This document shows positions 16,754 to 25,134 of a stretch of 64,000 bases of DNA, one piece after another. A program made the position numbers and the translations under genes. The DNA comes from Kribbella jejuensis (lineage in GTDB: Bacteria > Actinomycetota > Actinomycetes > Propionibacteriales > Kribbellaceae), in NCBI RefSeq assembly GCF_006715085.1, contig NZ_VFMM01000001.1, positions 2,852,001-2,916,000 on the forward strand. Direction: 5' to 3'. The notes under the pieces were generated by a model, which made no database searches, was not told the DNA's origin, and saw only the letters and a program-made list of their open reading frames with translations. Every line of letters starts with the position of its first letter. The stretch's first letter is position 1.

Positions 16754-17805
16754 CCGTCCAGCCGGACGGGCATCACCAGCGTGGTGAACGTCCCCTGATC
16801 GGCCGACCGTACGACGACCGGCCGGGACGGCTCGCAGATCTCCAGCAGGACGTCGGGCCCGACACTTGCCGCCAGCGCCGCCGCCAGCAGACTCGCGGTG
16901 AACCCGATCCGGGTGGAACCGGTACCGATGACGTCGAGCGTCACTTCATCGCCGATCCGCAGTACTTCCGGATCGATGTCAAAGACAACAACCTCGCGGC
17001 CTTCCAGCGCGTTCAACAGCTGAAGGCGATCCACCACTACCCGGCAGACCGGCGGCGCCAACCCGTCGAGGATCTGCTGGTACGCCGGATACTCCGCATC
17101 CACTGCCGTCAGCTCCCACGCCTCGTCCCCTCGCACGAGCCGCAGCCCGCCATCCACCTCCACCCGGACTCCGTCCCCCGCCGCAACCCACCGCCCGACC
17201 GCGGCCAACTCCGCGGCCGGCACCAACACCCGCGTGCTGGCTCCGCCGAACTCCACCGGCCGCACGCTCCGCACCGCCAACCGGTACCGATCGGTCGCCA
17301 CAAACACAACTTCCTCGGGAGAGAGCTCAACCAACACACAACGCAAGACAACGTCCAGCTCCCCGGCGGCGGCCGTTGCGGAGGAGACCGGCGCCCCCGA
17401 CACTTCAGCAGCTGGCGCGGCGGCTGGGGTTACCTGCCGGATGGCGCTCGCGAACTCGGGGCCGCCTAGTACTGCTGTGGTTTGCTCGGAAAGGAGTTGG
17501 GTGAGCAGGCGGGTGGCGGCTTCTCGGGTGGCGGTGGATTTGGCTTCCAGAGTGCGGAGGTGGGCCCGGATGAGGTCGACGACCTCGGAGGGCGGAGCGT
17601 CGAGCGCCCGGCGGACGTCCGGGAGGGGCAGGTCCAGCTCGCGCAGGTCGCGGAGCAGTCGGGCACGGTCGGCTTGGGACGGGTCGTAGTAGCGGTAGCC
17701 GTTGGTGGTGTCGACGTCGGCGGGTGGGAGCAGGCCGCAGTCGTCGTAGAACCGCAAAGCGCTCGGCGCCAACCCCACCAGTCGCGCGAACTCACTGATC
17801 GTCAT
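16750..17805 (-). CDS. MerR-family regulator fused to a DNA polymerase III beta-clamp-like domain
   Basis: 351 residues from ATG 17805 (GAGGG 8 bp upstream). Residues 1-70 are a MerR HTH (MTISEFARLVGLAPSALRFY, then GLLPPADVD..GYRYYD) and ~75-110 the dimerisation coiled coil. Residues ~145-350 match clamp domains II and III: ATDRYRLAVR (170-179; clamps have ATDGHRLA), VLVPAAELAAVGRWV, EYPAYQQIL, then VDRLQLLNALE, GFTASLLAAAL, and the C-terminal LVMPVRL (343-349). Residues lining the clamp's peptide/drug pocket (Thr171, Leu176, Met345) appear retained. The N-terminal clamp domain is absent, so it cannot be a normal clamp; the domain most likely senses a ligand. Confidence 0.85.
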   Translation of the reverse strand: MTISEFARLVGLAPSALRFYDDCGLLPPADVDTTNGYRYYDPSQADRARLLRDLRELDLPLPDVRRALDAPPSEVVDLIRAHLRTLEAKSTATREAATRLLTQLLSEQTTAVLGGPEFASAIRQVTPAAAPAAEVSGAPVSSATAAAGELDVVLRCVLVELSPEEVVFVATDRYRLAVRSVRPVEFGGASTRVLVPAAELAAVGRWVAAGDGVRVEVDGGLRLVRGDEAWELTAVDAEYPAYQQILDGLAPPVCRVVVDRLQLLNALEGREVVVFDIDPEVLRIGDEVTLDVIGTGSTRIGFTASLLAAALAASVGPDVLLEICEPSRPVVVRSADQGTFTTLVMPVRLDG

Positions 17806-17848
17806 GCGCCCGACCCTCATCCCTGCACCAACTCGAAGGTCAATCCGG

Positions 17849-17862
17849 TTGTCCGGAAACAA
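17849..17862. promoter_or_regulatory. Possible operator of the MerR-clamp gene
   Basis: TTGTCCGGAAACAA (plus strand) has TTGT/ACAA ends around TCCGGA and is flanked by two direct CAATCCGG copies at 17841-17848 and 17860-17867, in the 90-bp gap upstream of the MerR start. MerR regulators act on such spacer palindromes, but -35/-10 elements could not be fixed. Confidence 0.3.
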
Positions 17863-17896
17863 TCCGGCGCCAGGTGCAGGAAATGTTCCGCAGATC

Positions 17897-18415
17897 TCAA
17901 CTCCGGAGCCGGCCCCACAGGCTGAGGGTCTTGCCGAAACGTTCGCCGCGGATCCAGTCCAGGATGCCCTTCGCGCAGCTCTCCGGGTTCACGTCCGACC
18001 GCACCGACCGCGGCACGTACTTGCGCAGTTCGGCCGCGTCCGCCACCGCCTCCTCGATCTGCACCGACGGCCAGCCCCGCGCCGCCAGCCGCTTGCGGCG
18101 GATCGCGTCCGGGCAGTCCAGGTGCAGCCACCGCCCCTCGGGCAGCTCGGTCGGCAGCGCGGGCGTGAGCAGCAGTACGGGGATCCCGGACCGCCGGATC
18201 AGCTCGGTGATCCGCAACCACAGCGCGTTGTACGCCGGCCAGATCGGCGCCGCCGTCGGACTCGCGATGGAGATCCCGAGCAGCCGCCCGTCGTCGTCCA
18301 GCAGCTCGTCCATGTCCATCACAACCAGATTGCCCGGGCTGAGCCGGACCAGCTCCGGCACAACCGTCGACTTCCCCGAACCGGGCGCACCGGTCACCAC
18401 GAACAACCTAGTCAC
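17897..18415 (-). CDS. P-loop kinase-like ATPase
   Basis: 172 residues from GTG 18415. Walker A is GAPGSGKST at residues 9-17, followed by a DMDELLDD region in the Walker-B/substrate position and an Arg-rich lid-like stretch (CPDAIRRKRLAARGWP). The size and layout match the small AAA/cytidylate-kinase-like nucleotide or metabolite kinases, often annotated only as AAA family ATPase. No second domain. It lies 15 bp after anmK on the same strand and may be co-transcribed with it, which would fit a sugar- or nucleoside-kinase role, but the substrate cannot be deduced. Confidence 0.75.
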   Translation of the reverse strand: MTRLFVVTGAPGSGKSTVVPELVRLSPGNLVVMDMDELLDDDGRLLGISIASPTAAPIWPAYNALWLRITELIRRSGIPVLLLTPALPTELPEGRWLHLDCPDAIRRKRLAARGWPSVQIEEAVADAAELRKYVPRSVRSDVNPESCAKGILDWIRGERFGKTLSLWGRLRS

Positions 18416-18430
18416 GGTCCTAGTGTGCGG

Positions 18431-19582
18431 TCACAAGACTGAGAGAGCTCTGGGAGGTCGTGCCTCTCCGGAAATCGTCGGCAATCCACTCGGTCCCGGC
18501 GTCACCGAACCGAGGACGCTCGAATGCCCCGCGCCGGTGCAGCTCGGTACGGTCCCGCCCAGACCGTGCACGGTGAGGAATCCGAGTACGGCGAACGCGT
18601 ACGCCTCCTTCGCCGGCGACGGGATGCCCAGCTCGTCGGTGGTCCGGACCGGTATCTCCAGCTCGTCCGCGAGCAGGTGCATCAGCGCGGGGTTCCGGAT
18701 CCCGCCGCCCGAGGCGATCACCTCGGTCCCGCCGTACCGCCGTACCGCGTCGGCCACGGTCCGCGCCGTCAGCGTGGTGACGGTCGCGACGAGGTCCTCG
18801 GCCGGAATCACCGGCAGCCCTTCGAGGGCGCGGGCGACGTAGGCGAGGTTGAAGAGCTCCTTGCCGGTCGACTTCGGCGCCGGGCGCGCGTAGTACGGCT
18901 CGGCGAGCAACCGGTCGAGCAGTTCGAGCTGCACCTGACCGCGCGCCGCCAGCACCCCGTCCGCGTCGAACGGCTGCCCGGTCAGCTCCTGCACCACCGC
19001 GTCGATCAGCGCGTTCGCCGGCCCGGTGTCGAACGCGACCGGATCCCCGTGCACGACGGTGATGTTGGCGATCCCGCCGAGGTTGAGCGCAACCGGTACG
19101 CCAGGACGCCCGCGCAGCCACAGTACGTCGATGATGCTGACCAGCGGTGCCCCTTGACCGCCTGCCGCGACGTCGCGTGCACGGAGGTCCGACACCACCG
19201 GTACGCCGGTCGCCTCCGCGATCCAGGCGGGCTGACCGAGCTGCAACGTCCCGCGGACCGCCGCACCGTCGACCCAATGGAACATCGTCTGCCCGTGCGA
19301 AACGATCAGCTCGGCGTAGCCGCCGCAGAGCTGCTCCACCGCCTGCCGGGCGACCGCAGCGAACGCCTGCCCGATCCCGGTGTCGAGCCGGCACACCTGC
19401 TCCATCGTGGTCGGTGCCGGCGGCAAGGCGGCCGCGATCGCGGCTCGGAGCTCGTCCGGGTACGGCTGGCTGAGCATCCCGAGCGGCGTCAGTACCAGCT
19501 GGTCCCCCTCCAGCCGCAGGTCCGCGGCGGCGGCGTCGATCGCGTCGTACGACGTCCCGGACATCAGCCCGATCACTCGCAT
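18431..19582 (-). CDS. anmK: Anhydro-N-acetylmuramic acid kinase
   Basis: 383 residues from ATG 19582 (GGGAG 4-5 bp upstream). It phosphorylates and hydrolyses 1,6-anhydro-MurNAc from peptidoglycan turnover to MurNAc-6-phosphate in the cytosol. Family motifs are clear: GLMSGTSYDAIDAA at the ATP site, SHGQTMFHW, GTLQLGQPAWIAEATGVPVV, NLGGIANIT, FDTGPAN, and a C-terminal ASGGGIRNPALM. The length is normal, with a short extra Pro/Ser tail. It diverges from the EndoH-type glycosidase and sits upstream of a P-loop kinase-like gene. Confidence 0.94.
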   Translation of the reverse strand: MRVIGLMSGTSYDAIDAAAADLRLEGDQLVLTPLGMLSQPYPDELRAAIAAALPPAPTTMEQVCRLDTGIGQAFAAVARQAVEQLCGGYAELIVSHGQTMFHWVDGAAVRGTLQLGQPAWIAEATGVPVVSDLRARDVAAGGQGAPLVSIIDVLWLRGRPGVPVALNLGGIANITVVHGDPVAFDTGPANALIDAVVQELTGQPFDADGVLAARGQVQLELLDRLLAEPYYARPAPKSTGKELFNLAYVARALEGLPVIPAEDLVATVTTLTARTVADAVRRYGGTEVIASGGGIRNPALMHLLADELEIPVRTTDELGIPSPAKEAYAFAVLGFLTVHGLGGTVPSCTGAGHSSVLGSVTPGPSGLPTISGEARPPRALSVL

Positions 19583-19688
19583 GTCACTCCCGTCGGTGGC
19601 CGGTCGCAACCTCCAGTCTCGGTCATCGGCCCGGACTCCGCGAGCCGGGGCCTTGACAGCCGGTGATCACGGCTTGATGATCGGTGAC

Positions 19689-19760
19689 GCTATACCGGTT
19701 TATCTGCTCTCACTGCCCGACCCGCAGAGACGGCGGTGGGAGCTACTTAACCGATATAGC
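19689..19760. promoter_or_regulatory. Spaced inverted repeat between anmK and EndoH genes
   Basis: GCTATACCGGTTTA (19689-19702) and TAACCGATATAGC (19748-19760) are near-inverted copies separated by 45 bp, in the 214-bp divergent promoter region. They could be two operators of one sugar-responsive repressor, or form a long hairpin. No regulator gene is adjacent. Confidence 0.4.
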
Positions 19761-19796
19761 GATCCCGCCCACCTTTGACGAGGAGTCGATCAGCTC

Positions 19797-20696
19797 ATGA
19801 AGCGAAGGACCCTGTTGTCAGCCCTGGCCGCCGGAACCGCTGCGGCCGCCACCGGTGCCGCGCTGCCGGCCGAGGCCGCGGACAAGCGCCGGCCGTGTGC
19901 GAAGAACGGCCCGGTCACCGTCGCGTACATCGAGGTCAACGACCACAGCATGCTCAGCGCCGGCAAGTACACGCTGGCGAACGGCGGCGGGCAGGTGATC
20001 GACGTCGCGGTGATCTTCGCGGCGAACATCAACTACGACGGCTCGAACGCCTACCTGTACTTCAACGACCAGGTGACCAACGTACTGAACAACGTCGCCA
20101 CCCAGGTCCGCCCGCTGCAGGCGAAGGGCATCAAGGTGCTGCTGTCGGTCCTCGGCAACCACCAGGGCGCCGGCTTCGCGAACTTCCCGGACCAGGCGTC
20201 CGCCGACGCGTTCGCGCAGCAACTCGCGGACGCCGTCAACCAGTACGGCCTGGACGGCATCGACTTCGACGATGAGTACGCGGAGTACGGCAACAACGGA
20301 ACCGGCCAGCCGAACGACTTCTCGTTCGTGTACCTGGTGCAGGCGCTCCGCACGAAGCTGCCGAACAAGCTGATCACGCTCTACGACATCGGCCCGGCGG
20401 CGGACCGCCTCACCTACAACGGCCAGAGCATCGTCGAGACCTTCGACTACGGCTGGAACCCGTACTACGGCACCTGGTCGGTCCCCGGCGCCCCGAGCGA
20501 GAGGTCCCGGGTCTCCCCGGCCGCCGTCTCGTACACCGCGACCAGCTCGTCCACCGCCGCAAGCCTCGCACAGCGAACCGTCAGCGGCGGGTACGGCGTC
20601 TTCCTCACCTACAACCTCACCGAGTCCGACACGTCGGCGTACATGTCGGCCTTCACCCAGAAGCTCTACGGCAGCAAAACGGTCTACACCCCGTAG
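19797..20696 (+). CDS. Secreted GH18 endo-beta-N-acetylglucosaminidase (EndoH type)
   Basis: 299 residues. The signal peptide MKRRTLLSALAAGTAAAATG ends in an AEA/A-type cleavage site around residue 28. The mature enzyme is a single (beta/alpha)8 barrel with the GH18 motif DGIDFDDEYAEYG: catalytic Glu160, with Asp158 as its partner. The flanks LLSVLGNHQGAGFANFP and AWNPYYGTW-like GWNPYYGTWSVPG are the same as in Streptomyces plicatus Endo H (family memory), as is the length. It cleaves the chitobiose core of high-mannose N-glycans outside the cell. It stands alone, ending in a strong hairpin, and diverges from anmK. Confidence 0.95.
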   Translation: MKRRTLLSALAAGTAAAATGAALPAEAADKRRPCAKNGPVTVAYIEVNDHSMLSAGKYTLANGGGQVIDVAVIFAANINYDGSNAYLYFNDQVTNVLNNVATQVRPLQAKGIKVLLSVLGNHQGAGFANFPDQASADAFAQQLADAVNQYGLDGIDFDDEYAEYGNNGTGQPNDFSFVYLVQALRTKLPNKLITLYDIGPAADRLTYNGQSIVETFDYGWNPYYGTWSVPGAPSERSRVSPAAVSYTATSSSTAASLAQRTVSGGYGVFLTYNLTESDTSAYMSAFTQKLYGSKTVYTP

Positions 20697-20710
20697 CTGC
20701 GGACCTGCGC

Positions 20711-20743
20711 GGAGAAGCTGAAGAACGATCCTTCAGCTTCTCC
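20711..20743. terminator. 13-bp perfect-stem hairpin after the EndoH gene
   Basis: GGAGAAGCTGAAG (20711-20723) pairs perfectly with CTTCAGCTTCTCC (20731-20743) over a 7-base loop. No clear T-run follows on the plus strand, but the stem and its place between convergent genes argue for termination. Confidence 0.75.
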
Positions 20744-20754
20744 GGCGAGGACGA

Positions 20755-20985
20755 CTACGAGCGACCGTCGTTCCGCGCGCCGTCGGATCGGCCGCCCTTC
20801 TCCCTGATGTTCTTCGCGGCCTTCGCAGCCGTCGAATCCCCCGCCTGCGCACGCTCGTCGAGCTTGGGAAGCACCGCGTTGTGAGCGTTCATCAGGCTGA
20901 TCGCCTTGTCACCCGCCCTGTCGTCCTTCGACCCCGGTGCGGGCTGTTCGCCCGAGCTGGTGCTCAACCACTTCGGCGTCTTCAT
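20755..20985 (-). CDS. Small hydrophilic protein, unknown function
   Basis: 76 residues from ATG 20985 with an excellent ribosome site AGGAGG 6 bp upstream. Composition is Lys/Asp/Ala/Gly-rich without hydrophobic stretches (ERAQAGDSTAAKAAKNIREK), so it is probably soluble and partly disordered, resembling small stress-related or KGG-type proteins of actinobacteria only in general composition. Monocistronic, between the EndoH terminator and the histidine phosphatase gene. No family recognised. Confidence 0.62.
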   Translation of the reverse strand: MKTPKWLSTSSGEQPAPGSKDDRAGDKAISLMNAHNAVLPKLDERAQAGDSTAAKAAKNIREKGGRSDGARNDGRS

Positions 20986-21042
20986 CTGTGCCTCCTGGGC
21001 GGTTCATCGACTGTTGGCCGAGAGCTTAGGTCGGTGCAGGGT

Positions 21043-21561
21043 TCACAGCTCGAACTCCCAGCCTGGTTGCCAGTCGAAGGGGGCTTCGATCAGTTCCTCC
21101 ATCGGTCGTCCGCTGCCCAGTAGGTGCTCCAAGGCCCATCTGTTCGCGGAATGGGCAACCACAAGGACAGTTGCCGCGTCGTACCACTGCTTCACATCGG
21201 CAAGGAACGAACGGGTCAGGTCGACCACGTCGGCGTACGACTGACCGCCCGGGAACGGGTTCCGGACGCGCTCGATCCTGGGGGCGAGCGCGTCCACCGG
21301 CGCGCCGTTGAGCTCGCCGTAGTTGCACTCCCGCAGTCGCCAGTCCTGCAGATGCGGCTGGACGAAGCCGGCGACCTCGACGGTCTGCACCGCGCGCAAC
21401 AGATCAGAGCTGAACACCACGTCGACGTCGCGCCGACGCTCCCCCAGCTCCTTCGCCGGCTGCACACCTGCCGGCGACAGCTCACCCGGCAGCCAGCCGG
21501 TCGCGATGCCGTTCTCGTTGTCGACGGTGATCGAGTGGGTCTCGTATATCAGCCTGGTCAT
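21043..21561 (-). CDS. Histidine phosphatase family protein with THS instead of RHG
   Basis: 172 residues from ATG 21561 (GGGAGG 5 bp upstream). Phosphoglycerate-mutase-like fold: the N-terminus LIYETHSITVDNENGIATGW aligns with the catalytic RHGxTxxNxxG region, but the conserved Arg is Thr and the Gly is Ser. His at residue 8 remains. The second Arg/His elements look present (SSDLLRAVQTVEV, RLRECNYGELNG, VVAHSANRWALEHLL). A recognisable subset of the superfamily keeps activity with this THS motif, so it may still act on a phospho-metabolite, but loss of the Arg makes this uncertain. Monocistronic. Confidence 0.8.
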   Translation of the reverse strand: MTRLIYETHSITVDNENGIATGWLPGELSPAGVQPAKELGERRRDVDVVFSSDLLRAVQTVEVAGFVQPHLQDWRLRECNYGELNGAPVDALAPRIERVRNPFPGGQSYADVVDLTRSFLADVKQWYDAATVLVVAHSANRWALEHLLGSGRPMEELIEAPFDWQPGWEFEL

Positions 21562-21731
21562 GGGGCCTCCCGGTCTGGACTGAGGAGCGGCGGGAGCGAA
21601 GCGACCAGAGCGACGAGGGAAGACCGGGAGCAACAGCCCCATGACCCGCCGCGACGGAGTCGCGGCATCAATACTGTCACAGCTCACAGCAAACCCCCTT
21701 TGCCCTCGTTACCGACGGGTATATACTTAAG

Positions 21732-21745
21732 TTACTCGTGAGTAA
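21732..21745. promoter_or_regulatory. Inverted repeat TTACTC-GT-GAGTAA before the acyl-CoA dehydrogenase gene
   Basis: A perfect 6-2-6 palindrome ending 10 bp before the chosen GTG, directly downstream of an AT-rich TATACTTAAG stretch suited to a -10 element. It is likely a repressor site for a fatty-acid-type regulator located elsewhere. Confidence 0.5.
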
Positions 21746-21755
21746 GGGAGCTTCT

Positions 21756-23624
21756 GTGAGTCACTACAAGTCGAATCTGCGGGACATCGAGTTCAATCTG
21801 CTCGAGGTCCTGGGCCGGGGTGACGTGCTCGGACAGGGCCCGTACGCCGAGATGGACGTCGACACCGCCCGCGAGGTGCTCGCGGAGGTGGACCGGCTGG
21901 CCAAGCACGAGCTGGCCGCGTCGTTCGCCGAGGCGGACCGCAATCCGCCGGTCTTCGACCCCGAGGCGCACGAGGTCCGGATGCCCGAGGCGTTCAAGAA
22001 GAGCTACCACGCCTACATGGACGCCGAATGGTTCAAGCTCGAGCTGCCGGCTGAGCTCGGAGGTCAGCCGACCCCGCCGTCGCTGCGCTGGGCCGCCGCC
22101 GAACTGGTGCTCGGCGCCAACCCGCCGGTACACATGTACGCCGCAGGTCCGAACTTCGCGCACGTGCTCTGGCGCAACGGAACCGAGCGGGACAAGAAGA
22201 TCGCGCACCACATCATCGAGCGCGGCTGGGGCGCCACGATGGTGCTGACCGAGCCGGACGCCGGCTCCGACGTCGGCGCGGGCCGGACCAAGGCCACGCT
22301 GCAGGACGACGGCTCCTGGCACATCGAGGGCGTCAAGCGGTTCATCACCTCGGGCGAGCACGACCTGACCGAGAACATCATCCACCTGGTGCTCGCCCGC
22401 CCGCAGGGCATCGAGGGCGTCGGCGGCCCGGGCACGAAGGGCCTGAGCCTGTTCGTGGTTCCGAAGTACGACTTCGACCTCGAGACCGGTGAGCTGACCG
22501 GCGAGCGCAACGGCGCCTTCGTCACGAACGTCGAGAAGAAGCTGGGCATCAAGGTCTCCACGACCTGCGAGATCACCTTCGGCGACAGCAACCTCGGCGG
22601 CCCGGCGAAGGGCTGGCTGCTCGGCGAGGTGCACGACGGCATCGCGCAGATGTTCCAGGTGATCGAATACGCCCGGATGATGGTCGGCACCAAGGCGATC
22701 GCCACGCTCTCGACCGGCTACCTGAACGCGCTGGAGTACGCGAAGGAGCGGGTCCAGGGCGCCGACATGACGGACCCGGCCAAGACCGCGCCGCGTGTCA
22801 CCATCACCCACCACCCGGACGTCCGCCGTTCGCTGATGACGCAGAAGGCGTACGCCGAGGCGCTGCGGGCGCTCGTCCTGTTCACGGCGACGTACCAGGA
22901 CCGGGCCGAGCAGGCGCGGTACGCCGGTGAGCACGACGACCTCGCCGAGCGGGTCAACGACCTGCTGCTGCCGCTGGTGAAGGGGTACGGCTCGGAGAAG
23001 TCGTGGACGCTGCTCGGCACCGAGTCGCTGCAGACGTTCGGCGGCTCCGGGTTCCTGCAGGACTACCCGATCGAGCAGTACGTCCGGGACGCGAAGATCG
23101 ACACGCTCTACGAGGGCACGACCGCGATCCAGGGGCAGGACCTGTTCTTCCGCAAGATCATCAAGGACCAGGGCAAGGCCCTCGGCCATCTGGCCGAGCA
23201 GGTGCAGGCCTTCATCGCCTCCGAGGCGGGCAACGGCCGCCTGAAGGAGGAGCGTGGACTGCTCGCCAAGGGCCTCGAGGACACCCAGAAGATCCTGGGC
23301 ATCATGGGGCAGGCCCTGATGGCCAGCAATCCCCAAGCCGAGAACGGCGACCCCCGGAACGTCTACAAGGTCGGCCTGAACACGTCCCGGCTGCTGTACG
23401 TCCTCGGTGACGTGGTCTGCTCGTGGCTGATGCTGCGTCAGGCCGAGGTCGCGCTGGAGAAGCTCGGTGGCCAGCTTTCCGCTGCTGACCAGGACTTTTA
23501 CACCGGCAAGGTGGCCGCGGCGCAGTGGTTCGTACGCTCCACGATGCCGTCGGTCCGGGCCGAGCGGGTGAAGGCCGAGCTCACCGATCTGGACGTGATG
23601 GACCTCCCCGAGACCGCGTTCTGA
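21756..23624 (+). CDS. Acyl-CoA dehydrogenase (FadE5-like, long C-terminal form)
   Basis: 622 residues. GTG 21756 is chosen because AGGGAG lies 7 bp upstream and homologues begin [18 protein letters not shown]; an upstream GTG at 21738 falls inside the palindrome. It is an FAD-dependent acyl-CoA dehydrogenase catalysing the first step of beta-oxidation. The flavin/substrate motif [15 protein letters not shown], the ITSGEHD loop, the helical C-domain with [20 protein letters not shown] and the catalytic-loop region [15 protein letters not shown] are clear. An additional ~130-residue C-terminal extension is usual for this 600-residue subfamily. Monocistronic, with its own operator. Confidence 0.93.
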   Translation: MSHYKSNLRDIEFNLLEVLGRGDVLGQGPYAEMDVDTAREVLAEVDRLAKHELAASFAEADRNPPVFDPEAHEVRMPEAFKKSYHAYMDAEWFKLELPAELGGQPTPPSLRWAAAELVLGANPPVHMYAAGPNFAHVLWRNGTERDKKIAHHIIERGWGATMVLTEPDAGSDVGAGRTKATLQDDGSWHIEGVKRFITSGEHDLTENIIHLVLARPQGIEGVGGPGTKGLSLFVVPKYDFDLETGELTGERNGAFVTNVEKKLGIKVSTTCEITFGDSNLGGPAKGWLLGEVHDGIAQMFQVIEYARMMVGTKAIATLSTGYLNALEYAKERVQGADMTDPAKTAPRVTITHHPDVRRSLMTQKAYAEALRALVLFTATYQDRAEQARYAGEHDDLAERVNDLLLPLVKGYGSEKSWTLLGTESLQTFGGSGFLQDYPIEQYVRDAKIDTLYEGTTAIQGQDLFFRKIIKDQGKALGHLAEQVQAFIASEAGNGRLKEERGLLAKGLEDTQKILGIMGQALMASNPQAENGDPRNVYKVGLNTSRLLYVLGDVVCSWLMLRQAEVALEKLGGQLSAADQDFYTGKVAAAQWFVRSTMPSVRAERVKAELTDLDVMDLPETAF

Positions 23625-23886
23625 GCACCTCCGGCCCGGCCACTTGCGCGGGTCGAGCCGGAGGACACCGGGGCATGAATTCGCCCGATCTGCCCCAGGT
23701 TGCCCCACGATCTGCCCTGTTGCAGAGCGTGAAGATGTAGCAACGTTTCTGCCCTGAAACACCGTGACCCTGGCTTGGTTTCCCCTGTCCGAGCCAGGGT
23801 CGCGCCAACTCCGGAGGTGGAACCGTTGGATGAGTGCGCGCGTCCGTCTGGATGTGCCTGCCCCCGGTCGTCGTACGCTGTCCGCG

Positions 23887-25134
23887 ATGCGCGCCCGACT
23901 CCTCACCGCCCTGCTCGCGGCCCTCGCGTTCCTGCTCGCTCTGCCGGCCCTGACCGCACAGGCGGACACGCCCGAGCTGCCCGACCGGATCGCCGCCGCC
24001 TGGCGGACCGACCACCTGTCGGTCGACCCGCGACTGGCGGCCGGCATCCCGCAGACCGAGCTCGACCGGATCCGGGCGGCGATGCGCGCGGCGCCCGTAC
24101 CGGTGTACGTCGCGCTCGTACCGCGAACGCCGTACCTGGAGAAGAAGACGTACGACATGCCGACCCTGCTGCACGCCCGGATCGGAACGCCCGGGCTGTA
24201 CGTGCTCGCGGTTGTGGACGGCAACTACTGGTCGGCGGCCGCAGAGCTGTACCGCCAGGGCGGTCTGCGCGGGCGCGACCTGGTCAGTGTGCAGAACGAC
24301 GACAAGCAGCGGCTCGACCTGCTCTCGGACCGCCCGGCGCCACGGATCGTCCGGACCATCCAGCAGGCGTCGACGGCGTTCGACGGACGGGCGCTGCCCC
24401 CGGTGCCGGCCGGTGATCTGGAGGAAGAGAACGGCGACCACGAACTGTCGACGACCGACAAGGAGGACCGGTCGGCGTACGTCGGTATGGGGGTCGGCGG
24501 GGTTCTCGGGTTCGGACTGACGCTGCTGATCGGGCTGCGGCGGCGCCATCGGGTGACCAAGCGGAGCAAGGCCCGGCCGCCGGCCAAGGACGATCCGCCG
24601 ATCGAGGCGTGGGACGTGCAACTCAAAGCCGACGACAAGATCACCGCGGCCGAGCGGGCGGTGGCCAGGCTCGGCAAGCGGCGCAATCGGACGACCGAGC
24701 AACTGGACCAGCGCGACGACGCGTACCGCCGGCTGGACGCGGCGAGGACGCTGCGCGCGGACCATCCGGACGATCTGCTCGCCGCAGCTGGTGCGCTGGT
24801 TCTCGCCCGGCAAGCGGAACGCGGTGCTTCCGGTGCCGCCGTACAGCCGCCCTGTTTCTTCGACCCGACCCACAACCCCGGTACGGCGACGGTCGACTGG
24901 TCGGACGATGTCGAGGTACCCGCGTGCCAGCAGTGCGCGTCGGTCGTCCGGCGCGGGAAGACGCCGCGCGGGCTGCGGGTGTGGAGCAGGTCCGGGCTGC
25001 TCGGCCACGACCGCAAGCAGGTGCCGTACTGGACGCTGGACCCGGAGGACAACCCGATGGTCGCGAGCGGGTTCGGTGCGGTGTCGGACGACCTGCCGGA
25101 GCGGGTCGCGGCCTGGAAGGACGAGGTCCGATGA
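23887..25134 (+). CDS. Paralog A of a three-gene membrane protein operon: secreted domain, TM, Cys-His cytoplasmic domain
   Basis: 415 residues from ATG 23887, where the signal peptide starts (MRARLLTALLAALAFLLALP). Residues ~28-170 form an exported alpha/beta-looking domain sharing with its two neighbours the elements W..(D/E)xLxVDP, VPVYVALVP and GTPGLYVLAVVDG. One TM helix lies at ~198-217. The cytoplasmic part has a basic, probably coiled-coil stretch (~245-300) and a C-terminal module with Cys323-x5-His329 and Cys347-x2-Cys350, then PYW. This looks like a zinc-binding knuckle. Its TGA overlaps the next ATG. No family recognised; the exported domain recalls TPM-type folds only loosely. 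Confidence 0.75.
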   Translation: MRARLLTALLAALAFLLALPALTAQADTPELPDRIAAAWRTDHLSVDPRLAAGIPQTELDRIRAAMRAAPVPVYVALVPRTPYLEKKTYDMPTLLHARIGTPGLYVLAVVDGNYWSAAAELYRQGGLRGRDLVSVQNDDKQRLDLLSDRPAPRIVRTIQQASTAFDGRALPPVPAGDLEEENGDHELSTTDKEDRSAYVGMGVGGVLGFGLTLLIGLRRRHRVTKRSKARPPAKDDPPIEAWDVQLKADDKITAAERAVARLGKRRNRTTEQLDQRDDAYRRLDAARTLRADHPDDLLAAAGALVLARQAERGASGAAVQPPCFFDPTHNPGTATVDWSDDVEVPACQQCASVVRRGKTPRGLRVWSRSGLLGHDRKQVPYWTLDPEDNPMVASGFGAVSDDLPERVAAWKDEVR

